Assembly (NCBI GenBank): GCA_910576535.1
Contig: CAJTKK010000004.1
Location: 149,388 to 213,387, forward strand
DNA: 64,000 bases
Source of the DNA: an uncultured Lachnospiraceae bacterium
Lineage (GTDB): Bacteria; Bacillota; Clostridia; Lachnospirales; Lachnospiraceae
Direction: 5' to 3'
Shown: in pieces, positions 62,960 through 64,000 of the stretch
Numbering within the stretch: the first letter of the stretch is position 1
How the letters are laid out: every line of letters begins with the position of its first letter
Notes under the pieces: model-generated
Database searches by the model: none
Seen by the model: the letters and a program-made list of their open reading frames with translations, nothing else
Told to the model about the DNA's origin: nothing
Made by a program: the position numbers and the translations under genes

Positions 62960-63106
62960 GCTCAAAACTTTCCTGTCTTCCTGCCTCCTCATATCCCCCG
63001 CACTTTCTTTTTCCATTGGAAAACGGCAGAATTGTCAGCAATTCGCTTACAATATCTACCGCTCCATTACTTACATCTATATTCATTCCACGTTCAAATT
63101 AGTATT

Positions 63107-63135
63107 ATCATATCACTAAAATTTTTATATGTAAA
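63107..63135 (-). promoter_or_regulatory. Sigma-A-type promoter for the LytTR gene
   Basis: Minus strand: TTTACA (63135-63130), 17-base spacer, TATGAT (63112-63107). The leader to the chosen start is about 140 bases. Confidence 0.65.
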
Positions 63136-63308
63136 TATAAATATTCTATGTTTTACAGGAATAAATTTTGATTTGGATACACATCAACGAAAGACGCATA
63201 ATCCAGGGGCAAACTGCCGGCAGGCTTATGATGTCATGAAAAGCCTATGGTTTTTCGTCAATTGATCCCCTTCTGAAAAAGAGCTTTCCTATAGGAGGAC
63301 AAAAGATC

Positions 63309-63332
63309 ATGTCCATATTTTTCGCAACTTAA
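63309..63332 (+). CDS. Seven-codon open frame behind a perfect ribosome site
   Basis: AGGAGG (63293-63298), ten-base spacer, then ATG and the peptide MSIFFAT followed by TAA. It could be a leader peptide or the remains of a gene start after decay. Nothing obvious is controlled immediately downstream on the same strand. Confidence 0.25.
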   Translation: MSIFFAT

Positions 63333-63392
63333 TTTTTACCGGAAAAATGCTTTCATTTTTGCAAAACGAGTCTATAATAAAGTAACGGCAAC

Positions 63393-63647
63393 TCAGAATT
63401 GCACTTTTAAAAATATTTGATAAAAATGGAAAGAATCGGTAAATTTCTGTTTCTTTATTAACGGTCTTAACTTCCCCTGATTTTCATGAGCAAAAACCTT
63501 TGATATGATATTAACGGGATAAAGGAACCGCAGCGCTTCCCATATCCACTCTTTGATTCTTTCCCTTCCCGTAGTCATAAGTGACTTGATATTTGCCACT
63601 ATGGCATTCAATTGTCCCATTTTCCTTGCTTCCTCATTCATTGCCAC
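63393..63647 (-). pseudogene. Possible gene remnant
   Basis: An 85-codon frame of ordinary composition (MNEEARKMGQLNAIVANIK at its start), with amphipathic helical pattern but no recognised family. There is no ribosome site close to the GTG/ATG; an AAGGAG lies 21 bases upstream. The frame is open further upstream to a stop near 63692, as expected of an internal gene fragment. Could be non-coding. Confidence 0.25.
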
Positions 63648-63709
63648 AACTGCGCTTGTACCGGAATTCTCCTTAAATATGTATGAATTTTAAATTGCGG
63701 GATTATTTG

Positions 63710-63742
63710 ATAAGCCTATCAGCAATCAGTTGGTAGGCTTAT
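63710..63742. terminator. Hairpin upstream of the lipoprotein gene
   Basis: A perfect 9 bp stem ATAAGCCTA / TAGGCTTAT with 15-base loop, followed by TTTGA on the plus strand. A weak terminator or a boundary of the decayed region. Confidence 0.45.
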
Positions 63743-63792
63743 TTGACTGTCAGACGATGGGAAGTAGTCAAAAACAATTCCGACTATTTACC

Positions 63793-63826
63793 CTGCATTG
63801 TAATATGCAGTAAAATATAGTATGAT
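63793..63826 (+). promoter_or_regulatory. Promoter of the right-edge lipoprotein with overlapping palindrome
   Basis: TTGTAA (63798-63803), 17-base spacer, TATGAT (63821-63826). The inverted repeat CTGCAT-N6-ATGCAG (63793-63810) covers the -35 box and could bind a repressor. Confidence 0.6.
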
Positions 63827-63854
63827 ATAAAATATATTTTTGAGGAAAATAGCC

Positions 63855-64000
63855 ATGAAAAAGAAATTATACCGTATTGTTTGTTTATGCAGTCTTGTTT
63901 CAATTGTCTTGTGTGCATGTGGAAAAAACACAAATTCAGAAGTAAATGTCATGCATATTTCCGATGGTCTTGAATCAGAATATGAGTGGAACTCTCCTGA
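63855..64000 (+). CDS. Lipoprotein, 5' part only (runs off right edge)
   Basis: The first 48 codons are visible. MKKKLYRIVCLCSLVSIVLC followed by AC is a lipoprotein signal: basic start, hydrophobic core and an LCAC lipobox with the Cys to be lipidated. The mature part begins GKNTNSEVNVMHIS. GAGG lies ten bases before the ATG, and a good promoter is upstream. Function cannot be told from so little sequence; it could be a substrate-binding or surface protein. Confidence 0.8.
   Translation, partial: MKKKLYRIVCLCSLVSIVLCACGKNTNSEVNVMHISDGLESEYEWNSP

Larger units (their letters stand above)
63017..63854. other. Mostly non-coding 838-base stretch
   Basis: It contains the LytTR promoter, a seven-codon frame with a perfect ribosome site, a low-confidence 85-codon frame, a hairpin and the promoter of the lipoprotein gene. 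The mixture of start-like signals without full genes suggests decayed coding DNA. No insertion-sequence ends were recognised. Confidence 0.5.

Overview
The window looks like a chromosomal segment of a low-to-mid GC Firmicute, most likely Lachnospiraceae (Clostridia). The reasons are strong AGGAGG-type ribosome binding sites, sigma-A promoters of the TTGACA-17-TATAAT kind, lipoproteins with Gram-positive lipoboxes, an LCP ligase, and families my memory associates with gut Clostridia (DUF6077, DUF6044, DUF6311, DUF1848). Almost all of it, roughly 0.9 to 61.7 kb, is one very large cell-surface polysaccharide locus. No tRNA, rRNA, CRISPR array or intact mobile element was seen.

Layout. 1-0.7 kb: 5' part of an HtrA/DegP protease (runs off the left edge). 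0.9-22.8 kb, all on the minus strand: the backbone region. It has dTDP-rhamnose genes rfbB, rfbA and rfbC (rfbD is absent), a GH25 muramidase-like protein, a Wzm/Wzt-type exporter whose ATPase has a C-terminal glycan-binding domain, a WbdD-like methyltransferase-kinase, large GT2 glycosyltransferases, phosphoglucomutase, a priming phosphoglycosyltransferase and an LCP attachment enzyme. This suggests a rhamnose-containing chain made in the cytoplasm, capped at its end, exported by the ABC transporter and linked to peptidoglycan. 23.3-61.7 kb: a mosaic of short operons on both strands that looks like a decoration region. It has three MBOAT acyltransferases, five SGNH or SGNH-like proteins, three GtrB-like glycosyltransferases, a GtrA protein, about six large GT-C-like membrane proteins, a DegT aminotransferase, a UDP-glucuronate-type epimerase, three FAD oxidoreductases, a tandem WecG/TagA/CpsF fusion and a GDP-mannose-forming fusion enzyme. 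62-64 kb: an orphan LytTR regulator with a degenerate receiver domain, a decayed-looking stretch, and the start of a lipoprotein running off the right edge.

How it may work together. The cytoplasm makes nucleotide sugars (dTDP-Rha precursors, GDP-Man, amino sugars, uronic acids) and the main chain. GtrB-like enzymes charge polyprenyl phosphate with side-chain sugars, which GT-C-like proteins would add on the outer face. MBOAT/SGNH pairs would acylate the surface chain.

The two most interesting points are these. (1) At 39.3-44.6 kb, FkbH-like HAD protein, acyl carrier protein, MBOAT and SGNH lipoprotein have the same logic as DltA-DltC-DltB-DltD but with an FkbH loader, suggesting glyceroylation or a related three-carbon acylation of a wall glycan. 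(2) At 14.1-17.5 kb, a Gram-positive version of the Escherichia coli O9a WbdD/Wzt chain-termination system is suggested. Two operons in the decoration region also share a homologous structured 5' leader.
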